A stretch of 64,000 nucleotides of DNA from Silurus meridionalis. Lineage: Eukaryota > Chordata > Actinopteri > Siluriformes > Siluridae. This document shows positions 48,506 to 63,386 of the stretch, piece by piece. Where the stretch lies: contig NC_060896.1 in assembly GCF_014805685.1 (NCBI RefSeq), positions 18,191,277-18,255,276 of the forward strand, read 5' to 3'. The notes under the pieces are model-generated. The model saw only the letters and a list, made by a program, of their open reading frames with translations, did not search any database and had not been told where the DNA came from. The position numbers and the translations under genes were made by a program. The number at the start of each line of letters is the position of its first letter. Within the stretch, counting starts at the first letter, position 1.

Positions 48506-50103
48506 CAGTATTGTTCAAAATAATAGCAGTACAATGTGACTACCAGAATAATCCAGGTTTTTAGTATATTTTTTATTGCTACGTGGCAAACAACTTACCA
48601 GTAGGTGCAGTAGATTCTCAGAAAACAAACAAGACCCAGCATTCATGATATGCACGCTCGTAAGGCTGTGCAATTGGGCAATTAGTTGAAAGGGGTGTGT
48701 TAAAAAAAATAGCAGTGTGGCATTCAATCACTGAGGTCATCAATTTTGTGAAAAAACAGGTGTGAATCAGGTGGCCCCTATTTAGGGATGAAGCCAGCAC
48801 TTGTTGAACATGCATTTGAAAGCCTGAAGACATTGTTCAGAAGAACAGCGTACTTTGATTAAAAAGTTGATTGGAGAGGGGAAAACCTATAAAGAGGTGC
48901 AAAAATTATAGGCTGTTCAGCTAAAATGATCTCCAATGCCTTAAAATGGAGAAAACCAGAGAGACGTGGAAGAAAACGGAAGACAACCATCAAAATGGAT
49001 CGAAGAATAACCAGAATGGCAAAGGCTCAGCCAATGATCAGCTCCAGGATGATCAAAGACAGTCTGGAGTTACCTGTAAGTACTGTGACAGTTAGAAGAC
49101 GTCTGTGTGAAGCTAATCTATTTTCAAGAATCCCCGCAAAGTCCCTCTGTTAAAAAAAAGGTATGTGCAGAAGAGGTTACAATCTGCCAAAGAACACATC
49201 AACTGGCCTAAAGAGAAATGGAGGAACATTTTGTGGACTGATGAGAGTAAAATTGTTCTTTTTGGGTCCAAGGGCCACAGACAGTTTGTGAGACGACCCC
49301 CAAACTCTGAATTCAAGCCACAGTACACAGTGAAGACAGTGAAGCATGGTGGTGCAAGCATCATGATATGGGCATGTTTCTCCTACTATGGTGTTGGGCC
49401 TATTTATCTCATACCAGGGATCATGGATCAGTTTGCATATGTCAAAATACTTAAAGAGGTCATGTTGCCTTATGCTGAAGAGGACATGCCCTTGAAATGG
49501 TTGTTTCAACAAGACAATGACCCCAAACACCCTAGTAAACGGCCAAAGTCTTGGTTCCAAACCAACAAAATTAATGTTATGGAGTGGCCAGCCCAATCTC
49601 CGGACCTTAATCCAATCGAGAACTTGTGGGGTGATATCAAAAATGCTGTTTCTGAAGCAAAACCAAGAAATGTAAATGAATTGTGGAATGTTGTTAAAGA
49701 ATCATGGAGTGGAATAACAGCTGAGAGGTGCAACAAGTTAGTTGACTCCATGCCACACAGATGTGAAGCAGTTTTAAAAAACTGTGGTCATACAACTAAA
49801 TATTAGTTTAGTGATTCACAGGATTGCTAAATCCTAGAAACAAAAATGTTTGTACAAAATACTTTTGAGTTTGTACAGTCAACGGCATACACTGCTATTT
49901 TTTTGAACACACCCCTTTCAACTAATTGCCCAAATGCACAGCCTTAAGAGCGTGCATATCATGAATGCTGGGTCTTGTTTGTTTTCTGAGAATCTACTGC
50001 ACCAACTGGTAACTTGTTTGCCACGTAGCAATAAAAAAATATACTAAAAACCTGGATTATTCTGGTTAGTCACATTGTACTGCTATTATTTTGAACAATA
50101 CTG
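48506..50103 (+). mobile_element. Nearly intact Tc1/mariner transposon with long inverted repeats
   Basis: The outer ends cagtattgttcaaaataata (48506) and tattattttgaacaatactg (ending 50103) are inverted and flanked by TA on both sides. The inverted similarity continues for about 215 bases (48506-48723 against 49888-50103), much longer than in the element at 9.7 kb. A transposase broken by one frameshift lies between. About 1.6 kb, the canonical Tc1 size. Confidence 0.93.
48926..49806 (+). pseudogene. Tc1 transposase broken by one frameshift
   Basis: The first frame (from about 48926 to 49153) gives the helix-turn-helix part (RRGRKRKTTIKMDRRITRMA, an AT-hook-like GRKRK followed by the second helix group). 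A shift near the A-run at 49150-49160 separates it from the catalytic frame (49165-49806), which holds the first Asp in LWTDESK, the second in [11 protein letters not shown] and Glu in [11 protein letters not shown]. Only this lesion is evident, though the frame upstream of 48926 also looks altered, so the true start is uncertain. It differs clearly from the transposase at 10.1 kb and belongs to another Tc1 subfamily. Confidence 0.85.
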
Positions 50104-51700
50104 TATATACACAGCAATCACACAATCCAAGGGGGAAACAACAAAGAACACTAAACAACCAAACCAGAAAACACAAAGAAAATGCAGGAATCATTTAAGC
50201 CCTCAGATGGTTCAAGCCCTGGACTAGATAGGTACATTATGCTAATGAAGCAATTTACATTTTACAATTTTAGATCAATTATCCAATAAAAACTTTCCCA
50301 GAATTGCTGGAAAATTTCTATTGAAAAAAATCCCTTTTCAAAGTATTGCCTAAATACAATTGTACACGGTACCCATATTCTTGAGGTCAAAATTTACACA
50401 AGGGCTGCCAATAACACTGACAATTAATTAGTTGACTGTAAATTCTTAAACAGGCAGTGACACCCCAAACGTGCTCTGCAGGCCTGAGAAAGAAGTCCAT
50501 TAACTACCGATTTACTGTCAGCATAAGCCTGGGGCTTTGTGCACTGACAGAATCTGAATAGGCGTCACAATACACCCTCCTGCTCCTCCTTGTCTTCATT
50601 CTCTCATGGATAGATGAGTGTAAGGCTCTGGGCCCTGAAAGATTTTAAAAGAATGGGGACCCTGTGTCGGGGGTTTCACTGGCATGCGACAGGGTGACAG
50701 AATCTTTGTCTAGAGGCCAAGCTGTTTGTTAAGCCTTTAACTATTTGAACAAATTTGGGTAGGGTAACTTGTCTAAAGAATGTAAAATCCAAGGAATCCA
50801 TTTTGTAATCTTTTTTTATTGTCTTTTATTGTTATAATGTGCTTACTGCATGCATATCCTCAAATTGTAATTAGAATTGGCTTTATGTTCAACCAAAAAA
50901 GTATACAGTATACAGGATAACATACCAATATGATTTCAAACTACTAAAGTACTTTACCTGTAATTTTACTTTGCATGCTTACATTTAAATCAAAGCAAAA
51001 CAGCCTATATGAGGTGTTAGTTAATTAATAATTCCAATACTATTTCATAGCACTATTAAAGACATTGCAACATTAGTGATGTTGTAGGTCATAAGAAGTA
51101 TTTTATATTCAGAAAAACTGTTATACTAACTAATATTATCAATCTTTCTATAATGTTAAGACAGTTAAGATTCAAAGCTTATTATTTTCAGGTATTATTA
51201 TCATAATACCTGTAAAACTAGTAAGAGTACTTCTCTCTTGTCAGAATTGAATATTAAAAAATAAGTATTCAGTGTTTAATGTATTTTAATGGCTAGATAT
51301 ACCATATCTTTTATTAATTTAGATATATCACAGAAATATTACTAAAAATATTTTGTCTGGAAAAGCCATACTCTTAACACTAACAAAATCTTGTGTATTT
51401 AAATAAATGTTGGGAATAAAAGTGCCAATGTCCAATGTATAGTTTCCCTGTCCCCCTTGAAAATTTTTTTTGTTTCTTCCCTGATGTGTTCTGTCATTAA
51501 GTTTTGCACTTGATAATTACAAGCAATAAACATACCCTAACCTCTGGTCCTATATACCATCATTTTGAGCCAAACCACCTACTAGCACTTTTCCAGGTTT
51601 GCTTTGTCTTTTACATAAAAAAGAAAAAATCCTCTAAACAGAGTTGTAGGCTGATTTATCTTAAGTTTGTAATTGAGCATACCAGTTTAGATTTATTAAT
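50104..51700. other. AT-rich intergenic DNA
   Basis: No gene or named repeat recognised. Confidence 0.45.
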
Positions 51701-51714
51701 TGATAAAGACTCAA

Positions 51715-51780
51715 AGCACTTTTGTACGTCACTCTGAACAAGGGCATCTGCTAAATGCCATAAATGTAAATGTACTACAA
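51715..51780 (+). mobile_element. LINE/SINE 3' tail
   Basis: The text gtcactctgaacaagggcatctg followed by ctaaatgccataaatgtaaatgta is the common fish L2/SINE tail, the same type as on the minus strand at 1.16-1.25 kb. The body of the element is not recognisable. Confidence 0.65.
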
Positions 51781-52329
51781 TCAAGCTAATATTATTTCTC
51801 AACTCCACTAGGCCTAGCCACTCTGGCAATGCAACAATGTAAAGCATCGCCCCACCTGGTCAAGTAGTAGATCATTTACTGATTGAAATAGCAGTCTTAA
51901 ATAGTACTCTTATGAGACAATGTTTGCAATGTACAGGTATGCAGAAATAAACGTGCTGTTCAGTTACACCTTTATCTAGGAACATAGAAATAAATAGGCA
52001 TTGACCTAGAACTTAAAAGCTGATTAGGGGTGATAAAGGAGAAGTTAACAAAAGTAATGTGAAGAATTTTACTTCTTCTAGATAAATAAGAGAGCTAAAC
52101 TCTTTCTGGCACCATCACATTCTGGGACTATCAGTGCTTGATACAAAGGAGATTAAATTTGAAGGTACAATGCCAAGCAATTGCTGAGATGTTGCAAAAT
52201 GTAACCCTAGGTTCTTAATACTGATCTTTATTCAGTATTTTTGATTACTTTAATACACTACATTTTGGCAATGAAAGACTGCACATTGTCAGCTACAGTT
52301 ATAACAAATAGGCTGTGAATAGATTGGTG

Positions 52330-52870
52330 TTAGGTCCACAGTGTTCCAAGAAAACATTCCTACACCATTACACCACCTCTATCAGCCTGAACTATTGATA
52401 CAAGGCTATGTCCATGCGTACATGTTTTTTTTGGTACCAAGCAGAAATCAATTCATCAGAGCAGGCTATGCTTTTCCAATCAACTGTCTAGGTAGTTTAG
52501 ATGAGTCTTTGTCCACTGCTGGTAGAAATGAAACTTGACATGGTCTTCTACTATTGTAACCCTAGTGAATATAGCCTTTCTGTCAGCTCAAACCAATCTG
52601 GCCACAGTCTGGTGGTCCTGCAGGACCACTGCTCACTAAATGTTTTGTTGTTGTTGTTTTTATTGTACAATTCTGTTTAAAGATTTGAGACTGGTGTGTT
52701 TGAAATCTCCAGGACATCAGCATGTATTGATATACACAAACCAGCCCATCTATCACTTGCAATCATGCTAATAATGTATGTCAAGATCAATTTTTTTCCC
52801 ATTCAAATGGTTGATGATTGCATTCTTAAGTTTAAAGTTAAAAAGTGGTATCAGTACAAATTATTTTTTG
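52330..52870 (-). mobile_element. Decayed Tc1-like transposon
   Basis: Antisense text of a very common fish Tc1-like family: aactattgatacaaggctatg, gcagaaatcaattcatcaga, caggctatgcttttccaatca, tcagctcaaaccaatctggcc and accagcccatctatcacttgc in order. No transposase frame survives. Confidence 0.6.
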
Positions 52871-54495
52871 TTAGAATTAAGTGAGAGCCTCCAGTAAGAA
52901 TTTATAAGATATTTAGATGAAATCTGTGGTGTCAAAAGCTAAACTTAAATACAAGCAAGCAAACAGAACCCTAATAAAATGCCTATAGTAGGATATTTAC
53001 TGTTGTAGCTAGATCTGTCAATGAGTTATTTTGAGGAAAATTCATTTCTCTAACCTTGGAGATAATGGGGTCTGATACTGGCCTATAGGGTTCAAGTATG
53101 ATTTTAAACAAAGGTTAAAACAACTATTTTGAACGTGATGTTATGTAAATATACAATTTATACCCTGAATTTTTCTTTTTTTTATAGCTTCTTTCTGACA
53201 GTATCTATAGTTTGATGCAATGTAGAAATAATCTGAATATAAAAAGTGCTGCTCTGTCATATTTTTTAAAAGAATTTAATTAATAAGGGCTAAAAAATTA
53301 ATTCTGTATTAACTGCACTAGAGGACAAGTGAAAATCAATTATTTTAATTTAGATTATTTTGAGCAGCAACATTGTGGCAATGTAAAACAGGATTAAATA
53401 GTTCCATGTCTAGATAAATACAGTATATATGAATATGTCTACTCAGTGTGATACATGTAGAAACAAACATTAAGCACAATCCCATTGGTATTTTTTTTTG
53501 TGAAAATACTTTACAAGCATTTTCACACAGAATATTAAGTCATGTTAGAATGGTTATTTCTATAGGGATTTCTATGATTCTTAATTTGCAAGTTACAAGA
53601 GCAACCTGTGTGATATTTCTAGCTTTATGATTTCATCTGTAATAAGTTTTTGGCCTTTTGCTATTTTACTAATGACATGCAGCTGTGGTCCATAGTTTGG
53701 GGCTTGGCCAACTATGCAGCTGTGTCCAAGAATACCTAGTATTAAGCAGAAAAAGCGTTATGGTTGCATTTTCATGCATGCAAAAACTAAGGTTAGATGT
53801 GATAAGCCAGAAGTTTTTTTTTCTATTTCAGCTGACAGATATGAACATATACTAATGTCCGTGGTTGACACAACAAATAGTGTGTAAGTTAATATCTGGA
53901 ACCTGGCACTGTAGTGTTATTTTACAACCACCCCCACCCCTCACATAAGCATTTACATTGCCAAACAATATCATACAGAACTCATTAGTAGTGCAAAAAA
54001 CACTTTATAGCAGTGAGAATTTTCCAGCTATCCATGTGGGACCATTTGTAGCAACACAAGATTAGTCATACGTGAAGAAAGTTCCAAGCAGAAGTGTTAT
54101 ATTATGTTGTCTTTATTTATTTATTAAGTTTTCTCTTATCCTAATAAATTCCAATGTGTGATAGATACAAGACTCAGGAGACTTACACTGTAAAAAATAA
54201 ACTGTTGAGAAAACATAAAAAAAACAATGTCCTGTGACAACACAACAATCCTGTGACAACACAATAAGTATATATTGAGCATAGAAATATAGAAAAATAT
54301 TATAGTGTGTTATCCACAAGCAAGGAGGATTAAATTTTTTTAAGACTGGCTATGCATAAGATTAATTTCCAACTTTATCTTTGTACATTGTAAAATCAAT
54401 AAGTAAAAGTGACTACAACAATTAAATAGACAACACATAAAGAATGAGAAACACAGGCCAAGAACAAGTAAATAAACTGAAAAATGGGAAAATGG
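52871..54495. other. AT-rich intergenic DNA
   Basis: No gene recognised. Confidence 0.4.
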
Positions 54496-54499
54496 TTAA

Positions 54500-54725
54500 G
54501 CTAGGTTTGTCTAGTCCTGCACTTTGAGGGCCAATGTGCTGCAGCGTTTAGCTTTAACTCCAATTATTAATTTTTTTTATAAAATTGTATTTGTCACATA
54601 CACGTACATTAAACACCATAACCAGGTAATCAAGGTCTTCATTATTACTAGATTTTCCAGGTAATCTGGAGCTGAACTCTGCAGGACACTGGATTTGCAG
54701 AAGCAGGTTTGGATACCCCTGTTTG
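54500..54725. mobile_element. MITE with about 45-base inverted ends
   Basis: The left end (ccaatgtgctgcagcgtttagct near 54531) is mirrored by agctgaactctgcaggacactgg near 54669. Both match a widespread fish small element (ggtcctgcactttgagggcc type). It lies at the 3' end of the decayed minus-strand gene copy. Confidence 0.6.
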
Positions 54726-57310
54726 AGCCTTTTGAAGTTTTTGATACATACTTCACATTTCTTGAATAGCTTGTTTGGTTCCTCTCGAAAAAACAACGGC
54801 AAGCCTTCAAGAGCAGCCGTCCTTCTGTGATTTACAATTTCTGTACCATTCTGTACAATTTCTTAAAAAACATACAAAAGAAACAAACAAACTTAACTTG
54901 CCCTTTCATCAATTCTTTTCAGTAGCTCATCCATGTCTTGTCCAAAAGCTCCTCTTTTGGATCTCTATAGTTACAGGAGCTTAAGTGCGCATGTCATTGG
55001 CTGCCATGAAGCCTCCCTGAAGGTCTTCGTTGGTGATGCGGTAAAATTCCTGTTTATAACCAACAACTTAATTATATTAACAATAATGAAACTTACTGTA
55101 AACAATATTTAGTACACATTACGTGCTGTGATCAACACCTAATAAGAGAGAAAAAAACCTTAATTACCTGTTTTTGAAAAAAACAGTGCAACGGTCCATG
55201 GTTTGCCTTCTTCAACCACTTGCACCTGCAGCTTTCTGTTTGATCCCTATAACACTTTTCCTTTGCCTGGCTCCTTAAGGCTACTTGGAAATCAGTAAAG
55301 ATGAAATGGATTGCATTTCTTGATTGTCAGGATATGCCTTTATCTAAAAAAAAACAGCCTGCATAGTTTTGCCAAGAATCTCAGAGATTTTCATGTCTCT
55401 AGCCACATCAATGCCAATTTTTGTTTTTTCGTATGCTTCATTTCTTCAGTGTAGCTTAAGCTTTACATCAAATGACAGAGTTGGTATGGGAAATGCTTTT
55501 TCACTGGACAGTTCTAAAATTTCAGATAGGATGCAGATTGCATTTCCCAAATCAAGGTCCTGCAGGAAAAACGGTCCTTCTAATTGTAACTTCTCTTGAA
55601 GATTACTGATGAGAGATTCAGCTGGACTCGCTGGGCTTCAGCGAAGAAAATGACAACTCGCAGTAGTAAAGCCTGTAAGTCAAGCAGAAGCCAGTTTCAA
55701 ATAATTAATTTAACCAATAAATAAATAAACAAGTAAATGTAGTACATACAGTGCAACCTCGAGGAGTAACAAAAAAATTGACTCTCTCCTTTTGATGGTT
55801 CCTTTTTCAAAGTTTCACTGTACTGTAAACGCAACAAAAATTGTGAATTACTTGTCATAAATGTTATATTTACTACTTCAAATGAATAATACAATAATAA
55901 AATAGTTTTTTAAATATTTTTATGCAATTTATTAATAAAAACTCTGTTTTGAAATGTTACTCCGAACTTTCGAGCCACTCCCAGCTACTATCAGCTATTT
56001 ATTTGCAAGTAATTCTTAGTCTGGGTCCAAAAAAAAAGTCGCGAACTATCAAGGTCGCGAGTGTCAAGTCCGCGAATATCAAGGTTCCAACGTACCATTA
56101 TAGGGCACGTTTGATGCTACAAATGTATGAAATCAATGGGTAATAGATACTTAAGTCAGCAGGATCAAAGACTACCATGACAGCATAGTTGTTTTCAACA
56201 AGTTCATACGATCTTAAATGTTCTATATACCAGAAGAGTTTAGCTCTTTCGATATAAATAACACTTTGGCAGAACAGAGCAACATGCTTTCTTGAAGAAC
56301 TACAAAGAGCTAGAACTTTGGACCTTTGGTGACTTTATAGACTATGCAATTTAAATCTAAGCACTCTTTCTTCAAGAAGGTTGTGCTTGATGTTCAAAAC
56401 ATGAAAGATGTGCTTCTTATGCTTTCCATGAAACATAGGCAAATTATTGCCTACCATTTGGATGCACAAAGGCTTTTAAAAACAGACTTGCATGTTAAAA
56501 AATTGGATGTGGTTAGCATATTGTTGGAGGCAACAGTGAGACATGCTGTACAAAGTTCCCACATTTGCATAATGTGTCATTGTCCAAAGATGTTTTTCTG
56601 CATGGAACTCGGTATGCTAAAAACATGATAACTTCTGCAGTACGCTGCAAAGGACAGCCTGAGTTCTTGATAAAGTGATGCTTTGGCTTTAATGTAAATT
56701 CTTAAAAGTATAAGTAAGAAGAAAGCGGTGTTCAGCCAGGTAAAATGCCAAGTAACACAGAGTATCCCCCGAGAGACTGTTTGACAAAACAATTTCAAAC
56801 ATTTCTTTTAGATCAATTATTATATCCCATTAAGGCTCATGTTCTGCAATACAATCCTATATCATGACAGGAAGTAAACGTAATAAAGTCAAAATTTCAT
56901 GCCCATTTTCTCTCATTGATCTTTTAGCAAGGCATGTTTTTAGAATTAACTTTGCTTTGTTGACCTTGTCAGAATACTTGTAAGGAAACTTTTAATGGAA
57001 TTATTAAATCCATCAAGAGTAATGAACTTTTTGAAATCAAATCACTGAGGCAAAAATATTATTCCACAGGTATTACCCCTTCAAAGAAATCATCTACAAT
57101 GTCTGCGGGAAATCTTAAGTGTTTACTCAATGCACACTCACTTTTTATACCAATAACACTCAAGAGAGTATCACTTTGCTTTTGGTGGTCCACAAATGAA
57201 TCCTACTGATCAATAGTTCTCCAAGGAAAGTCACTAGCTTTCACAGTTGCGATTGGATCACGACTTATTAAACAGAACCGACAGAACTTATCTATTTTAA
57301 AATGTTCCTA
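54726..57310 (-). pseudogene. Decayed copy of a multicopy fish gene family (PB1-like segment)
   Basis: Minus-strand translation, with many frameshifts and stops, keeps a collinear series of family motifs: CRFCLISRDPIATVKASDFP (about 57270), GIKSECALSKHLRFP and DIVDDFFEGVIPVE (about 57090-57170), RENGHEILTLLRLLPVMI (about 56880-56930), SGDTLCYLAFYLAEHRFLL (about 56740), DPADLSIYYPLISYI (about 56135), LLRVVIFFAEAQRVQLNLSS (about 55610-55670, PB1-like start), EFYRITNEDLQGGFMAAND (about 55020-55065) and LEGLPLFFREEPNKLFKKC (about 54745-54800). This is an uncharacterised family that is present in many fish genomes, perhaps transposon-derived. A Tigger-like MITE (55749-56092) is inserted in it. Confidence 0.6.
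55749..56092. mobile_element. pogo/Tigger-like MITE
   Basis: Begins cagtgcaacctcgaggagta after TA and ends ...caaggttccaacg before TA. The inner right part repeats gtcgcga and gtccgcga units, the subterminal repeats of Tigger-like elements. It interrupts the minus-strand pseudogene. Confidence 0.55.
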
Positions 57311-58645
57311 GTACCCTGCAAGACTGTGTGCTTCAAGATTATCTGCACACATACACAAAAGACAGTTGGCTTTATGTAATTGCCTAAAGCTTCCACAAAC
57401 AAACCATCTTATTCCAGTGCTTTTAACTCTTTTATCAAAGGTTCCAGATTATTTAATTGTACATATTATCACATATTTCATATTATTATATTGTAGTGCT
57501 TTTATCTTTTGTTTATTTATTTTTGGTACTCTTACATTTTCTTTCTTATTGCTGCTGGTCTCTGAGAGCTACCACACAAATTTAATGGTTTCACTACAAT
57601 GACAATTAAGTCTCTAAGTCAAAAATTTGTCATAACCAAATTTCTTAACATCAACATTTTTTCATCAACAGCTAACTGGATTGATGTTAAAGAAGATCCA
57701 TATTTTGCAGGTACATTTAAGATCCCCCAGTTAACAGCAGATTTAGTGAATTTTCGAGAGGTGCCTAAAGGGTTGCAATTTTTAAACTATATAAAAGGCC
57801 AAACTTAGTTTAACCTCATTTACTAAAACAAATCCACACTCCTTGTAGTACTTTCCATCTTGAAATGAACTGTACTGTTCATGTAAATGTTAGTGTAAAT
57901 TTGATTTGATCTAACAAAAACCATCATTATTTACATTATTTAACATTATTTAAGGTTTCAAGCAAGCAAATGTTCATAAAGATGTTCTGTAGGTTTAATA
58001 ACAATAAAAGTTCTCTTTAAAATATAGATTTCATCTATAGTCAGTAGTCAATTTCTTTAATTATGGTACTTTTAATGTTAATATTAATATATTTTTTTTC
58101 TATATTATGAAGGGCATCAAATTTGGAAAATAACAAAATACTTTTAAGTTCTTCAACTATGTAAAAATTTTTTGAGACATGCAACACAGTTTGCATACAC
58201 AAAAAAATGAACCAATCTGCTGTTCAAGCATCTAAATATATTTACATCAACAGACTCTATTCTATCATTTTTACCAAATTCACTTTCTAAAGTGCCCTGT
58301 GAGGTAGACAACACTTCGTTATCAGCACGCTCCGAGATTGTTTGTAGTATAGTTCAAAAGTCCTTTAATGTACGATTTCTGTAATTTCTCCTTCTGTGCG
58401 AGCTGAAGGTCATGCAATTATTTGTTTTAAATCCACATCCTTTAAAGGGACACTAAAATGTTTCTCTGCGTTTCAGATGATTTTAAAAGTGAATGAAAAA
58501 ATGCTTTTCATTACAAATCTCTTGGAATTTGTACAATTCACAATTAAATGTTGAAAGTTCTTGACTGACTGCATTAGTTCTGTAGTGTGATTTGGATAGG
58601 TGGGATCTTAAAGCACCTGCAGTTTTAATGGCACAAAAACACTCC
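57311..58645. other. AT-rich intergenic DNA
   Basis: No gene recognised. Open frames near 57366 and 57599 lack splice context and natural composition. Confidence 0.4.
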
Positions 58646-58649
58646 ATTT

Positions 58650-59112
58650 AAAATAACAAATCTTTTTCTTTTTTCCGCTTCTCCCATTAGGGGTCGCCAC
58701 ATCGGATCATCCTTCTTCAAACCCCCCTGTCCTCTACATCTGCCTCTTTCAAACCAACTACCTGCATGTCTTCCCTCACCACATCCATGAACCTCCTCCT
58801 TGGCCTTCCTCTTCTCGTCCTTCCTGGTGGCTCCATCATCAGCATTCTCCTACCAATATAACTCATGTCCCTCCTCTGCACATGTGCAAACCATCTCAAT
58901 CTTGCCTCCCTCACCTTGTCTCCAAAACGTCCTACATGCGCTGTCCCTCTAATAAACTCATTTCTAATCTTGCCCATCCTCGTCACTCCCAACGAAAACC
59001 TAAACATCTTCAGCTCTGCTACCTCCAGCTCCACCGCCTGTCTTTTACTCAATGCCACTGTCTCTAATCCATACAACATCTCAGGTCTCACCACAGACGT
59101 ATTTCCTAATAA
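58650..59112 (-). mobile_element. RTE-like LINE, 3' fragment (minus strand)
   Basis: The minus-strand frame 59151-58717 gives LYGLETVALSKRQAVELEVAE, REARLRWFAHVQRRDMSYIG and GRPRRRFMDVVREDMQVVGL, the same LINE family as at 3.1-3.6 kb but with fewer lesions. It ends with the 3' tail near 58670 (cgacccctaatgggagaagc in the sense direction). 5' truncated. Confidence 0.8.
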
Positions 59113-61909
<2,797 letters not shown>

Positions 61910-61910
61910 G

Positions 61911-61981
<71 letters not shown>
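61911..61981. repeat. TA microsatellite
   Basis: About 35 TA units, immediately left of the second fish interspersed repeat copy. Confidence 0.95.
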
Positions 61982-61982
<1 letters not shown>

Positions 61983-61984
61983 TC

Positions 61985-62245
61985 CTGTAAACTCCTAGAA
62001 ACCTCAACAATGATGGAATTATAATGAATGGACATTTAGTGTCACCTAAATAAAAATGTGTGACCTTTTGAATCTGGTTCCTCTCAAGGGTTCTTTCTCA
62101 TATTAATTATGTCTCTATAAATGTATCCCTAATAAGCAAGCCAAAATATAGAGACAAATTTATGGTGCTGAAAATTATATTTTCTTTTCATTTGATTCTG
62201 TAAAGTTGCTTTGGGAGAATGTCAGTTATTAAAAGCTCATAGAGC
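61985..62245 (+). mobile_element. Fish interspersed repeat (copy 2)
   Basis: Contains ctggttcctctcaagggttc, ttgattctgtaaagttgctttgg and gagaatgtcagttattaaaagc, the same family as at 45.9-46.1 kb in opposite orientation. Confidence 0.6.
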
Positions 62246-63316
62246 TGGAGTATTAAAAACAGTATAGCGCCCCCATAATAAAATGATTTAGTATACAGTA
62301 AGTTAACAGGTACATTTTAAAGGTGTATCCTCTGTTTACACACAGCCCATATCCTTATGTCCTTTATAAATTATGTAATAGGTTTCTAGGAGGATTAACA
62401 ATGTAACAATTTAATTGCATCATGTAACAGACCAGTTCCTGTACTTGACAAACTCTTATTTCTAGAATCTATTAGAACCACAACTCAAAATAGGCAAGGA
62501 TATTTTCCTAAACATTTGTGGAGTGAAATTGTGTACTGTAATGTAGTTAGCATTCACACCCAGCACTAAAATGCAGTGTAGCTTATTGTAGACTCTCGGA
62601 AAATATGAATCATGAACACAATATTTTGCTCCATTGCTGGTAGTTAGGGATTAATCACAAGTCATAAACAGGGACAAAAAAGTCTATTTGTGTTCTAGAA
62701 ATTTACTAAGTGCAGAATTACAAAAGGATACATATTAAAACAAGAGACAAGCCTCATATGAAAGAATATTTTTTTTAAATGACGTTTTTATTTATTTGTT
62801 TGTTTGTTAATTTATTTATTTACATTTTCTATGCTTTAACAAGGCTGACTTAGATCAAATATTTGACAGTTACCCTGAGTTGACCATTATTGGTGAGAAG
62901 GGAGAGCAGATCTAACCAGTATGGAGAACTGTTGCACAAAATAAAGAAACTTTTTTCTACTGAGAGCTGATTTGGTTCTCATCAGTGCCTATACAGGGAG
63001 CGGACTCTTATTTGATGTGACAGTGTAGAAAGCAAAAAGGAGAGGATATCCCTTCAAGGGAATTTTGCTGTTCTTTTCTCTTTAACAAACCCCAAGAACT
63101 CTTCAAATCTTTTTTTTTCTTGCCTCACCCCCTATCCAGAAGAGCAGAAAACAAATACAAAGATAATGTGGTTTAGATGTGTTTTCGAAAGTTATTTATT
63201 GCCAATGTATAAAAAGACAGATCTATTATGCAACTATTGAAATAAATTTAGGTCTAGAGGGAATGAACTGGCAGAAGGAGGAATGAAATTAATGGGTTTT
63301 GACTAGTTTGGGAGGG

Positions 63317-63318
<2 letters not shown>
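62246..63318. other. AT-rich intergenic DNA
   Basis: No gene or named repeat recognised. Confidence 0.4.

Positions 63319-63385
<67 letters not shown>
63319..63385. repeat. GT microsatellite
   Basis: About 33 uninterrupted GT units. Confidence 0.96.

Positions 63386-63386
<1 letters not shown>

Noticed and set aside
53448..53630. 60-codon plus-strand frame
   Set aside because: AT-rich, no homology recognised, no splice or promoter context.
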